Source of the DNA: Microbacterium candidum
GTDB lineage: Bacteria; Actinomycetota; Actinomycetes; Actinomycetales; Microbacteriaceae
Length of the DNA: 64,000 bases
Assembly (NCBI RefSeq): GCF_030315975.1
Contig: NZ_JASXSZ010000001.1
Location: 558,001-622,000, forward strand
Reading direction: 5' to 3'
Under the pieces are notes generated by a model. That model saw nothing but the letters and a program-made list of their open reading frames with translations. It was not told where the DNA came from and searched no databases. A program made the position numbers and the translations under genes. Of the stretch, positions 50,301 through 59,487 are shown piece by piece (position 1 is the stretch's first letter; each line of letters begins with the position of its first letter).

Positions 50301-52094
50301 ATGGAGCTGCGGGACTACGCGCGAGGCCTGAGACGCCACTGGCTGGCGATCCTCATGATGATCATCGTGGGTGTGGGCGTGGCCTTCGGCTGGGCGAAAT
50401 TGCAGACCCCCCTCTATGAGGCGGCGGCCAGCGGCGTCATCAAGACTGTAGCGGTGCCGACGGGTCCTCAGGAGCAGTCGCTCTTCGGCACCAACGACAC
50501 GGCAGCCCAGAACAAAGTCGCCGCATATCTCGACCTGGCCGGCTATCGGGAAGTCGCTCAGAACGTCATCACCGACCTCAACCTCAACACCACGCCGGAA
50601 CAGCTGGTGAACCTCGTGACGGTCACCAACCCGCCGGGTACGACAGTTCTCCGGATCGTCGCACAGGGATCGAGTCCTGCTTCGGCGCGCGCGCTCGCCG
50701 AAGCGTGGATCCGCGGCATGGTGAAGACGATCGACAAGGTGTACGGAACGACCGGGCAACCGGGGTCGGCTGCCGTCAACATCACACCGGTCGGTTCGGC
50801 ATCGCTCCCGACGTCACCGGTCTTCCCCGACCTGCGGACTGCGCTGCTCGTCGGTGCCGTCATCGGGCTCGGCTTCGGCGTCGGGTTCGCGCTCATGCGG
50901 ACAGCATCCGACCGTCGCGTGCGCGCTGCGGACGAGGTCGAGAAGAAGACGGACGTCGCTGTCGTCGGCACCATCCCTCTCTCCAAGCAGGATGATTCCG
51001 AGATGCGGCTGTTCGACCCGGCCGCGGGTCGTCAAGGCCCCGGGTTCGCCGTCGCGGAGGCCATGCGCACACTGCGGACGAACCTCCAGTTCATGGACGT
51101 CGACAACCCGCCGCGCACGATCGTCGTCACCAGCCCCCTCCCCGGGGACGGCAAATCGACGATTGCCTGCAACCTCGCGTTGACGCTCGCAGAGAACGGA
51201 TCGAACGTCGTCCTCGTCGACGGCGACCTGCGCCGGTCGAAGGTCGCACAGACGATGGGGTTGTCGTCGAGCGCGGGGCTCAGCGACATCCTGGCCGGTC
51301 GAGCCGACATCGGGGACGTCCTGCAGCGTGCGCCGCAGTCCGAGAACCTCTATGTGCTCGCGGCCGGGAGCGTTCCGCCCAACCCGAGCGAGGTGCTCGG
51401 ATCCGCGCGCATGAAGGCGGTCCTCGAGGAGTTGGCGGCACACTCCACCGTCATCATCGACGCGCCGCCGCTGATCCCCGTGACCGATGGTGCTGTGCTC
51501 ACGCATCAGGCCGACGGTGCGCTCATCGTCGTCAGCGTCGGAAAGACCACCTACGATCTGGTGGAGAAGGCCCTGGATACGCTGCGCAAGGCGCGCGGAC
51601 GGGCCCTCGGCATCGTGCTCAACAAGGTGCCGCTCAAGGGGGCGGACGCGTCGCCGTACTCGTACGAGTACCGGAGGCAGTATGGGGCGGATCCGGTTGC
51701 CGACGAGGCCGCCGCGCCGCCCATCCCGGTGCGGATACCGTCCGTCACCGCCGGCTCACGGTCGATCACGCCGGCTCCCGCGATCCTCGTGGGTGACCCG
51801 GCCCTCGCCGCTCCGCCGGAGCAGGCCTCCATACCCACTGCGCAGGAGCCGGTCGCAGCTGTTCCGGCGTCCAAGAAACAGGCGGTGGCCGCGTCGAAGA
51901 ACGCGGAGACCGAGGCGCCCCCGGTGGCGGCCGTGGCTGGATCTCTCCATCTCGTCGCCCCGGCGGATGCGTCCGATGCGGACGAGAACATCGGGCTGAG
52001 CGCGTTCGATTCGCTCCTCAATGCGGACTCGCCCGAGAACGCGACCGACGCCTCGGGCACGACAGCGCGCCGCCATCGCGCCCGCCGTGGCTGA
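50301..52094 (+). CDS. Wzz-type chain-length protein fused to BY tyrosine kinase
   Basis: 597 residues from the ATG at 50301. A Wzz domain with two membrane helices (about 15-33 and 178-199) is followed by a BY-kinase: Walker A SPLPGDGKST near 276-285, Walker A' VVLVDGDLRR near 303-312, Walker B TVIIDAPP near 383-390. The tyrosine cluster YSYEYRRQY (about 452-460) lies right after the kinase. A 130-residue Ala/Pro/Ser-rich tail follows, which is unusual. It should control length and export of the polysaccharide by autophosphorylation cycles. It starts 45 bases from the divergent HPr-kinase-like gene. Confidence 0.92.
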   Translation: MELRDYARGLRRHWLAILMMIIVGVGVAFGWAKLQTPLYEAAASGVIKTVAVPTGPQEQSLFGTNDTAAQNKVAAYLDLAGYREVAQNVITDLNLNTTPEQLVNLVTVTNPPGTTVLRIVAQGSSPASARALAEAWIRGMVKTIDKVYGTTGQPGSAAVNITPVGSASLPTSPVFPDLRTALLVGAVIGLGFGVGFALMRTASDRRVRAADEVEKKTDVAVVGTIPLSKQDDSEMRLFDPAAGRQGPGFAVAEAMRTLRTNLQFMDVDNPPRTIVVTSPLPGDGKSTIACNLALTLAENGSNVVLVDGDLRRSKVAQTMGLSSSAGLSDILAGRADIGDVLQRAPQSENLYVLAAGSVPPNPSEVLGSARMKAVLEELAAHSTVIIDAPPLIPVTDGAVLTHQADGALIVVSVGKTTYDLVEKALDTLRKARGRALGIVLNKVPLKGADASPYSYEYRRQYGADPVADEAAAPPIPVRIPSVTAGSRSITPAPAILVGDPALAAPPEQASIPTAQEPVAAVPASKKQAVAASKNAETEAPPVAAVAGSLHLVAPADASDADENIGLSAFDSLLNADSPENATDASGTTARRHRARRG

Positions 52095-52995
52095 TCGGGA
52101 TGGCTCCCCGCCGACGCGAGCGGTATGGGAGTCCCCCCAAGCTCGCAGACGAATCCATGCGTACGTACTCGCCGCCGACCCATGGTGGCTCGAGGACAGC
52201 GTTCTGAGCTACTACGACATCGTCGACGAGATCGTCGTCTCGTACGACGAGACGGGCCGGTCCTGGACGGGCACGCCGCTGCCGATCGAAGAGTGCCTGG
52301 GACGTCTCCGCGCCATCGACAGCGCACAGAAGATGCGCTTCGTCCCCGGAGCGTTCTACGACCCCGGCCGGACGGCGTTGGAGAGCGATACCGCGCAGCG
52401 ACAGGCGGCGCTCGCCGCCGCGTCGCCTGGCGCCGACTGGGTTGTTCAGCTCGACACCGACGAGGTGCTTCAAGACACGACCGCGCTCCTCGAGGCGATC
52501 GATCAAGCCGAGGCGATCGGATGCGAGGCGATCGAGTTTCCCGCCCGCTACCTCTACACGCGGACGGCTCGGGGGCGATTCCTCGAGACGACGCGCAGCT
52601 TCTGGAGGCGTCGCTCCGGGTATCCCGGCCCTGTCGTGATCCGGTCGGGTGCGACTCTCGTACATTGCAGGCAGTCGAACCTGCCGATCCTCCGCGTGGA
52701 CATCGCGGCGTCCAACACCGACCCGACCCATCCACGAGATGCCGTCGTCCACCGCGTCGTCCGCGCCGACCAGGCGATCCTCCACTACAGCTGGGTCCGA
52801 GACGATGCCTACATGGTCAGGAAGGCGGCGTGGTCGGGGCACAGCGACACGTATCAGCGGATGCTGTCGATGTGGCGCTGGCGCACCAGGCATCCCGTCG
52901 CAGCGGTTCTTCTCGGCTGGACGCGACGAGACCGCGAATGGCACCGGATGACGGTGCTCCCGCCCTATCGCCGGACGTGGCGCGGTGAGTCGTGA
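52087..52995 (+). CDS. Glycosyltransferase, GT2-like
   Basis: 302 residues from the GTG at 52087, overlapping the BY-kinase stop by eight bases. Segments HAYVLAADPWWLEDSVLSYY, VVSYDETGRSW and WVVQLDTDEVLQ fit the GT2 family of glycan beta-glycosyltransferases, with DTDE as the metal-binding motif. The final part (YLYTRTARGRFLETTRSFWR) is basic and may face lipid. It is the first in a row of overlapping glycosyltransferase genes. Confidence 0.8.
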   Translation: MADRDGSPPTRAVWESPQARRRIHAYVLAADPWWLEDSVLSYYDIVDEIVVSYDETGRSWTGTPLPIEECLGRLRAIDSAQKMRFVPGAFYDPGRTALESDTAQRQAALAAASPGADWVVQLDTDEVLQDTTALLEAIDQAEAIGCEAIEFPARYLYTRTARGRFLETTRSFWRRRSGYPGPVVIRSGATLVHCRQSNLPILRVDIAASNTDPTHPRDAVVHRVVRADQAILHYSWVRDDAYMVRKAAWSGHSDTYQRMLSMWRWRTRHPVAAVLLGWTRRDREWHRMTVLPPYRRTWRGES

Positions 52996-54176
52996 ACGAC
53001 GTCGTCCTCATCAACAACAGTCGTGAGACGTTCACACGGACTCACAGCGGGGCCATCGCGACCTGCGTGGACGAGATGGCACGTCGGGCGGCGTCCGGTG
53101 GTGTTCCCCTGCGGATCGTCACCCGCAGGCACGCCGACGACTCCCTCAGCGTTCTCGAGCACGACCGCATCACCTTCTTGCCGCCGCGGCGGGATGAGCG
53201 AAGCGGTGTCCTCGGGCGAGTGGACCGGGCCCGCCGGCGGCTGACCGGGTGGGCCCGCCCCGATCAATGGGAGTACGCGCACGACGTCGTCCAGAACCTC
53301 CAAGCCGAGCCCGCAGCTGCCGTTGTGGTCAACAACGACCCCGAACTGGCGGTCCATCTGCGCGGTGTGTTCAAGGACGTTCCGGTGATCCACTGGTTCC
53401 ACAACCTCGAGCTCGCATCCGATCGGTACCGGCGCGCATTCACGATGGACAAGGGGATCACTTCCATCGCCGTGAGCGGGTATCTCGCTCGGGCCGTCGA
53501 GCAGGTGTACCGGATGACGCCCGGGGCCGTGGTGACGAGCCTCAACGGCGTGGACGCCGCCGCATTCGGCACGGGCGAGCTGCGGCCCGACCGTGTTCCG
53601 GTCATCGGATTCCTCGGCCGCGTGGCGGTGGAGAAGGGCGTCGATACCTTTCTCGAGGCCGCGTTGATCCTCGCCGATCGGGGGGTCGGTTTCGACGTCC
53701 AGCTCGTCGGGGACACCGACTGGGGAGAGCACAGGGCGAACCCCTACTCGGCACGTGTCGCAGCCCTCTTCGACCAGCTCCGCGCTACGGGGGTCGCGGT
53801 GCGGGCGCTCGGCCATGTACAGAGGGCCGATCTGCCCGCTGCACTGGCGGGCTCGGACATCCATGTGCTGCCCTCGCGGTGGGATGAACCCTGCTCTCTG
53901 GCGCTGCTCGAGGGGATGGCCAGCGGCCAGGCGATCGTCGCGACCGCGACCGGGGGAACTCCCGAAGTGCTCGGAGGCGTCGGAAGCCTCGTCCCCAGAG
54001 AAGACGCCAGGGCGCTCGCGGACGCGGTGCAGCTCCTCGTCGAGTCGCCGGAGCGGTGCCTCTCGATGGGGAACGCGGCGCGGGCGCGAGCGATCGAGCT
54101 TTCGTGGGAGGCGTCGTGGCAGCGGCTGTCAGACGTCGTCGCCGCGGCTGAAGCAGGTGCGAGGTCGTCACGATGA
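52992..54176 (+). CDS. Glycosyltransferase, GT4-like
   Basis: 394 residues from the GTG at 52992, overlapping the previous stop by four bases. The GT-B donor domain shows IGFLGRVAVEKGVDTFLEAA near 205-225, a WDEPCSLALLEGMASGQAIVA segment with the E-x7-E motif, and GGTPEVLGG. The N-terminal acceptor half begins at NNSRETFTRTHSGAIAT. It probably adds an internal sugar of the repeat unit. The stop overlaps the next start (ATGA). Confidence 0.9.
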   Translation: MNDVVLINNSRETFTRTHSGAIATCVDEMARRAASGGVPLRIVTRRHADDSLSVLEHDRITFLPPRRDERSGVLGRVDRARRRLTGWARPDQWEYAHDVVQNLQAEPAAAVVVNNDPELAVHLRGVFKDVPVIHWFHNLELASDRYRRAFTMDKGITSIAVSGYLARAVEQVYRMTPGAVVTSLNGVDAAAFGTGELRPDRVPVIGFLGRVAVEKGVDTFLEAALILADRGVGFDVQLVGDTDWGEHRANPYSARVAALFDQLRATGVAVRALGHVQRADLPAALAGSDIHVLPSRWDEPCSLALLEGMASGQAIVATATGGTPEVLGGVGSLVPREDARALADAVQLLVESPERCLSMGNAARARAIELSWEASWQRLSDVVAAAEAGARSSR

Positions 54177-55150
54177 CCGGATCACCGGGAGCCGGCGCGC
54201 CCCAGGTCTCCGTCGTCATCTGCACCCGCAACCGCGCCGGCCGTCTCGCGGAGTCCGTGAGCGCGGTCCTTGCCGCGGTGGACGATGCCGCGCGGATGGG
54301 GATGGCGGCGGAACTCATCGTGGTGGACAACGGGTCGACGGATACGACACGTGACGTCGTCGCCGGATTCGCGGCACGGGATGAACGGTGCAGATACGTC
54401 CTCGAGCCCCAGCCGGGGATCGGGCGGGCACGCCGTGAGGGCTTCTCCGCATGCCGGGGTGATGTCGTCCTCTGGACCGACGACGATACGGCCGTACCGA
54501 GCCAGTGGGTGACGACGATGGCGCGACCGCTACTCGAGGGGAATGCCGACGCCGTCGTCGGAGGGGTGTCCATGTCTCCGTCGCTCCGGCGGCCGTGGAT
54601 GACCGACGACCTCGCCGCCCGCTACTTCGCCCATGTCCCGGAACCACCGCTTGACCGTCCCGGGTTCATCGGCGCCAACATGGGATTCGTGCGGAGGCTC
54701 GGCGAACGCATCCCCTTCGACGAACGGCTGGGAACCGCGCGCTGGCCGGGAAGCGAGGACGTTCTGGTCTACGTGCAGGCGATCGAGGCCGGCTTCACCA
54801 TCCGCGGCGTGCGGGGTGCCGTCGTCGAGCACCGATTCGATCCCAGTCGCCTGGACCCGGCGCGGCTGCGGCGCCAGGCAGAGGGCTACGGGCGATGCGA
54901 CGCCTACTACTTCCATCATTGGCTCCACGCATCGTTCCGGTTGCCTCGCCTGCGGATCGCGTTCCATGCGATGGCTGCCGCGGCTCGCCGCCTGGCGGTG
55001 CGGGGGAACCCGTACGATGAACGTCTGCTGGCGCTTGTCCGCGACTCCGCATTCCATCGCGAGATGCTCGCGTTGCGACACGAGCCGCGACGATACGCCC
55101 GGAGGGGCGTCGGTCTCGTCCGGACCGAGGAAGTGGAGAGCTCTTCGTGA
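54173..55150 (+). CDS. Glycosyltransferase, GT2 family
   Basis: 325 residues. SVVICTRNRAGRLAESVSAV near 12-31, IVVDNGSTDTTRD and VVLWTDDDTAVP give a standard GT2 nucleotide-binding core with the TDDD metal site. The acceptor side includes GANMGFVRRLGERIPFD and EDVLVYVQAIEAG. The C-terminal 60 residues are Arg-rich. Overlapping starts and stops on both sides place it in one translational chain with its neighbours. Confidence 0.9.
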   Translation: MTGSPGAGAPQVSVVICTRNRAGRLAESVSAVLAAVDDAARMGMAAELIVVDNGSTDTTRDVVAGFAARDERCRYVLEPQPGIGRARREGFSACRGDVVLWTDDDTAVPSQWVTTMARPLLEGNADAVVGGVSMSPSLRRPWMTDDLAARYFAHVPEPPLDRPGFIGANMGFVRRLGERIPFDERLGTARWPGSEDVLVYVQAIEAGFTIRGVRGAVVEHRFDPSRLDPARLRRQAEGYGRCDAYYFHHWLHASFRLPRLRIAFHAMAAAARRLAVRGNPYDERLLALVRDSAFHREMLALRHEPRRYARRGVGLVRTEEVESSS

Positions 55151-56109
55151 CCACCGTCGCCGTCGTCATCCCGACATACAACCGGCCGGACCGAGTGCGC
55201 GACTGCCTCGCGCACCTCGCTCTGCAGACCCGCCGCCCGGATCGCATCGTGGTCGTGGACTCGTCGGACCAGCCGGGTACCTGCGCGGTCGTCGAGGAGA
55301 ATCCCGGGGTGCTGTACGTGCGGAACCCGCTGGGTCGCGGCACGACGCCGGAGGCGCGAGCGATCGGGGTCTCCCTGTGCCGTGAGGACGTGATCGCCTT
55401 CCTCGACGACGACGCGAACGCACGCGCGGACTGGCTGGAGCGCATCCTCTCCCGCTATGCCGACCCGACGGTGGACGGTGTCGGGGGTTGTGCGCTCAAC
55501 GGCATCCCGGGGGAGAGGGAAGGCGGTGTCGGGGAGATCGGCCTCATCCTGCCCGACGGACGGCTGACCGGGAACTTCGCCGCCGACCCGGGGCGAGACG
55601 TGGAGGTCGATCATCTGCTCGGGGCCAACATGTCGTTCCGGCGCAGCGCGATCGAGCGGGCCGGCGGCATCCGCGGAGGCTACCCCGGGACGTGTCTCCG
55701 CGAAGAGAGCGACATCGCGCTGCGCATCCGCCGGCTGGGTGGACGTCTCGTCTACGCGCCCGATGCGATCGTCGACCACCTCCCCGGGGAATACGCGAAG
55801 GGCCGCCGATTCGATCGACGCTATTCGTACTACGCCAACCGCAATACGATCGTGCTCCTGTCCCGGGTGTACGGCATGAGCGATCCGATCGTGCGCCGCT
55901 ATCTCCGGGTGGCGACGCGGGAGATCGGCCAGGAGCTCCGGAGATCCGCCCGAGGACTCACGCGGTCGCTGCGGACTCCGCCGCGACAGACGGTGAGGCA
56001 GGTCGGAGGCGGCGTCACCCGTGCGGGCGCAGTCCTGGCCGGAACGGTCGCGGGCTTTCCGGCCGCACTCGTCCAGCTGCGCAGAGACGGGCGGCGACCC
56101 GCGCGATGA
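55147..56109 (+). CDS. Glycosyltransferase, GT2 family
   Basis: 320 residues from the GTG at 55147. VAVVIPTYNRPDRVRDCL near 4-21, RIVVVDSSD and VIAFLDDDANARADWLERIL are the GT2 core, and the acceptor region has GANMSFRRSAIERAGGIRGG. It resembles rhamnosyl- or galactofuranosyl-type enzymes of polysaccharide loci, but specificity is not inferable. Its stop overlaps the next ATG. Confidence 0.89.
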   Translation: MTTVAVVIPTYNRPDRVRDCLAHLALQTRRPDRIVVVDSSDQPGTCAVVEENPGVLYVRNPLGRGTTPEARAIGVSLCREDVIAFLDDDANARADWLERILSRYADPTVDGVGGCALNGIPGEREGGVGEIGLILPDGRLTGNFAADPGRDVEVDHLLGANMSFRRSAIERAGGIRGGYPGTCLREESDIALRIRRLGGRLVYAPDAIVDHLPGEYAKGRRFDRRYSYYANRNTIVLLSRVYGMSDPIVRRYLRVATREIGQELRRSARGLTRSLRTPPRQTVRQVGGGVTRAGAVLAGTVAGFPAALVQLRRDGRRPAR

Positions 56110-57275
56110 CCTCGCCGATCGTCTTCGTCCTCCCGCGCGAGGAGCACTACACCGCGGCATGGTCCGGCGCCGTCGCGACGGTGATCAGGAACCTCGTCCG
56201 CGAACTCGATGCCCGCGATCGGCCGGTGGCGGTGCTCGCACCGGACGATGGGGTCGCGCTCTACGCGGAGGGTGCGCCGACCGCTCTCCGCTACGGGCCT
56301 GCCGTGCCCCGGGGCCGGGTCGCCCGCGTCCTCGGCGCGATCGAGGCGCGCATCCGCCGATTCCCGGGCGGTGACTACGCGGCGTATCGACGTGCCGTGC
56401 ATCGTGGAGTGCGCGGAGTCGGAGTGGCGGATCCGACCCTCGTCGCGCACGACGCGCCCACGGCACGTGCGCTGGCCGGCCGCTTCCGCCGTGCGTCCGT
56501 CGTGCTCTGGATGCACAACTACCCTGACGCGGCGACCGTACGCGAACTGGGGAAGCTCCCCGAAGCGGTCCTCGTCGTCGCGGTCAGCGACTCCGTCGCC
56601 CAGGCCATCGTCACGGCGGTGCCGTCCATCTCCCCGACCGTGGTGCACAACGCGGTGGACCATGCGCTCTTCCACCCCGATGGACACGCGCCGCACGAAC
56701 CCGTGCGAGTCGTCTGCCACGGCCGGATCGACCCCAACAAGGGGCAGGATGTCGTGACCGCCGCGATCGCGCGCTTGCGGAACGACGGGTTCCCGGTGGA
56801 GCTGACCCTTATCGGCGAACTCCGCACATTCGGATTCGACCCGGCCGTCGCCGAGGCGTACGACCGATCCGTACGGAGCTCCCTCCGCGCGTCGGGCAGC
56901 CGCAGTCTGGGCTGGTTGGCCCACGATGCGCTCGCCCTCGAGCTGCGGCAGCACGACGTCGCCTGCGCGGTTCCTCGCGTGGACGAACCCTTCGGGCTCG
57001 CGGCGCTCGAAGCCATGGCGTCGGGCTGTGCCATCGTGGCGACCGCACTGGGTGGGCTACCCGAAGTGGTGGGCGACGCGGGGATCTACGTTCCGCCGGA
57101 CGATGCGGACGCGCTCGCCTCGGCCATCCGGTCGCTCGTCGGGGACAGTCTCATCGCCGCCCGGCGCGATGCTGCCGCGGCGGCGGAGGCGTTCACGTGG
57201 TCGGCATCCGTCGACGCGTTCCTGCGCGCGCTGGACGGGACTCAGCCCCCGATCGCCGACCAGACGCGGGCGTGA
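56106..57275 (+). CDS. Glycosyltransferase, GT4-like
   Basis: 389 residues from the ATG at 56106. GT-B features: VVCHGRIDPNKGQDVVTAAI near 198-217, GWLAHDALALELRQHDVACA and EPFGLAALEAMASGCAIVAT with the E-x7-E motif. The N-terminus (VLPREEHYTAAWSGAVATVI) fits the acceptor lobe of this group. It closes the run of overlapping genes that began at the BY-kinase. Its last 34 bases overlap the convergent gene. Confidence 0.9.
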   Translation: MTSPIVFVLPREEHYTAAWSGAVATVIRNLVRELDARDRPVAVLAPDDGVALYAEGAPTALRYGPAVPRGRVARVLGAIEARIRRFPGGDYAAYRRAVHRGVRGVGVADPTLVAHDAPTARALAGRFRRASVVLWMHNYPDAATVRELGKLPEAVLVVAVSDSVAQAIVTAVPSISPTVVHNAVDHALFHPDGHAPHEPVRVVCHGRIDPNKGQDVVTAAIARLRNDGFPVELTLIGELRTFGFDPAVAEAYDRSVRSSLRASGSRSLGWLAHDALALELRQHDVACAVPRVDEPFGLAALEAMASGCAIVATALGGLPEVVGDAGIYVPPDDADALASAIRSLVGDSLIAARRDAAAAAEAFTWSASVDAFLRALDGTQPPIADQTRA

Positions 57276-58288
57276 GCGGCGGCGCAGGCGTCCCACGTGT
57301 AGGCGGTCGCGCGTCGGGAGCCCCTCCGTCGCAGGTCCTCGGCGAACGCCGCGTCGCGGAGGAGGTCGATCACGCCGCGGGAAACCCCCGAGGCGTCCGG
57401 GGCCACGAGCACCCCTGAATCGGCGACGACCTCGGTCAGGGCGGACGTGTCGGCTGCGACGACCGGTGTCCCGGCGGCCATCGCCTCCAGTGCAGGCAGG
57501 CCGAAGCCCTCGTAGAGGGAGGGGATGACGACGGCCTCGGCGCTGTGCACCAGTTCGGGCATGACCGCGTCCGGCACCTTTCCGAGCAGCCGTACACTGG
57601 CCACGCCGGAGAACAGCTCCGTACGACGGGGATGGGGTGGGCCGGCGAGGACGAGCGTCAGATCCGGGAACTCCCGCCGCACGATCGGCCACGCTTCGGC
57701 GAGCGCCTCGAGGTTCTTGCGCTTGGACGCCCCGCCGGCATGAAGGATGTACGGCCCCGTGATGCCGAGCGCGGCGATCGGCCCTCGCGGAAGCAGCGCC
57801 GCCTCGAAGAAGCGGTCATCCACTCCGTTCGGGATGACGACCGGATCGCGCACGCCCAGGCGCGTCCGCACGGCATCGGCGGTGAACTCCGACACGCAGA
57901 TCACAGCGTCGGCGGCCCGCGCCTCGGCTGCCGCCGCACCGATGGGAGCGGACTCGTCATCGAAGTCCCACGCGACCGTGTCGTGGATCGTGACGACATC
58001 CCCGTGCCGCGAGGGGGGAAGGACGAGGTCCATCCGGTGGACGATGCCCGCTTTCGCCGGGTACAGCAGCGCGCCCGCGGAACGTCGGGTGCCGCCCTCG
58101 GCACGGGCGAGCCAGCCGATCGGAATGCGCCGGGTGCCGTCGAGCGGCGACCGCAGCGAACGGAACACCTCGTGCCGCACCGCCCAGCCCGGGAGGCTCT
58201 GCGGTGCCCGTGTCACGAGCTCGCGCTCGTAGCGCTGAGCGCCCATGGGGTTCGCGGATGCCGTCGTCGCCAGCGTCAGTGTCGGCAT
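57242..58288 (-). CDS. Glycosyltransferase, GT4-like (opposite strand)
   Basis: 348 residues from the ATG at 58288 behind a G-rich ribosome site. TIHDTVAWDFDD near 104-115, AVICVSEFTADAVR and VVIPNGVDDRF lead to the donor lobe with HAGGASKRKNLEALAEAW and YEGFGLPALEAMAAGTPVVA (E-x7-E). It resembles mannosyl- or rhamnosyltransferases of the WbaZ/MtfB kind. It is convergent with the preceding genes and divergent from the next. Confidence 0.9.
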   Translation of the reverse strand: MPTLTLATTASANPMGAQRYERELVTRAPQSLPGWAVRHEVFRSLRSPLDGTRRIPIGWLARAEGGTRRSAGALLYPAKAGIVHRMDLVLPPSRHGDVVTIHDTVAWDFDDESAPIGAAAAEARAADAVICVSEFTADAVRTRLGVRDPVVIPNGVDDRFFEAALLPRGPIAALGITGPYILHAGGASKRKNLEALAEAWPIVRREFPDLTLVLAGPPHPRRTELFSGVASVRLLGKVPDAVMPELVHSAEAVVIPSLYEGFGLPALEAMAAGTPVVAADTSALTEVVADSGVLVAPDASGVSRGVIDLLRDAAFAEDLRRRGSRRATAYTWDACAAAHARVWSAIGG

Positions 58289-58353
58289 CCACCCCCCTTT
58301 CGGCTCTAGGCTAGCCCGAGCGTCGAGGCGAGACGGCGCCGGCAGGGGGGCGC

Positions 58354-59478
58354 ATGGCGCGGGTCGCGCTCATCACGAGTTCTTACGCGCCTCGCATCGG
58401 CGGCGTCGAAGAGCACGTCGCCAACGTCGCACGGGAACTGCACGCCGCAGGGGACGAGGTCGCTGTATGGGCTGTCGACCAGGGCGACGAGCCGGTCAGC
58501 GAGACGGACTTCCCGGTGCGCTACCTGCCGTGTCCGCTTCCCGCTCGCTCGCTGCGGCCGGCCGTCGGATTCGCGGCTCGCTCACCGGCTGCGCTCGCGG
58601 CCTGGCGCAGCGCGAATCGCACGGATCGGCCAGACATCTGGCACATCCAGTGCTTCGGTCCCAACGGGCTTTACGCGAACGCGCTGGCCGGCGACCGCCC
58701 TCTCGTCTACAGCCACCACGGCGAGACGTTCATGGACGATGTGTTCGAACAGTCGCGGCTCCTGCGCAACGGCCTGTCGCGGGTGCTCCGGCGGGCCGAC
58801 GCAGTGACGTCGTGCTCGGCGTTCGCCGCGCGCGACCTCGATCGTTGGGCCGGCCCGCGGGCGGTCGACATCGTTCCCAACGGTGTCGACCTGTCGGAGC
58901 CGATCGGAGTGATGCCGCCGGACCTGATCGGCCGGCGATACGTGCTCGGCATCGGCCGGCTCGTGCCGGTCAAGGGTTTCGACTCGCTGATCCGCGCATT
59001 CGCGACTCTCCTGCGCAGCGGATCCGTTTCGGCATCGCACGACCTCGTTCTCGCCGGAGATGGGCCGGATCGAGGCCGACTGGAATCCCTTGCTTCCGAG
59101 GAGGGGATCTCTGCGCGGGTGCGCTTCGTCGGCGCTCTCGATCGCGGCAGCGTGGGGGCCGTGATGCAAGGAGCGTCCGCCCTCGTCGTTCCGAGTCGGG
59201 TCGAAGCGTTCGGCATCACCGTCCTCGAGGGCTGGCGGGCAGGCATACCCGTGATCGCCACGAGCAACGGTGGTCCCGCCGACCTCATCGACGAGGGCCG
59301 CAACGGCCTGCTCGCACGGCCGGATACACCTGCCGACATCGTTCGCGCTCTCGGCGCTGTGCTGTCCGACCGAGATCTGGCGGCATCGCTGGGGAACGAG
59401 GGCCGCCGCAGCGTTCGGGGTTTCACGTGGAAGGCGACGGCGGAGGCGTACCGCGAGGTGTATGCGCGCCTCACGTGA
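58354..59478 (+). CDS. Glycosyltransferase, GT4-like
   Basis: 374 residues from the ATG at 58354, with GGGGGG upstream. ITSSYAPRIGGVEEHVANVA near 7-26 is the acceptor-lobe glycine loop, HHGETFMDD a conserved active-site part, and GIGRLVPVKGFDSLIRAFAT with EAFGITVLEGWRAGIPVIAT form the donor lobe. It is a single gene between two minus-strand genes. Specificity is unknown. Confidence 0.9.
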   Translation: MARVALITSSYAPRIGGVEEHVANVARELHAAGDEVAVWAVDQGDEPVSETDFPVRYLPCPLPARSLRPAVGFAARSPAALAAWRSANRTDRPDIWHIQCFGPNGLYANALAGDRPLVYSHHGETFMDDVFEQSRLLRNGLSRVLRRADAVTSCSAFAARDLDRWAGPRAVDIVPNGVDLSEPIGVMPPDLIGRRYVLGIGRLVPVKGFDSLIRAFATLLRSGSVSASHDLVLAGDGPDRGRLESLASEEGISARVRFVGALDRGSVGAVMQGASALVVPSRVEAFGITVLEGWRAGIPVIATSNGGPADLIDEGRNGLLARPDTPADIVRALGAVLSDRDLAASLGNEGRRSVRGFTWKATAEAYREVYARLT

Positions 59479-59487
59479 AGCGCGGAG

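Noticed and set aside
57242..57275. Frameshift at the 34-base overlap of two glycosyltransferase genes
   Set aside because: The genes are convergent and both have complete C-termini, so this is a simple tail overlap.
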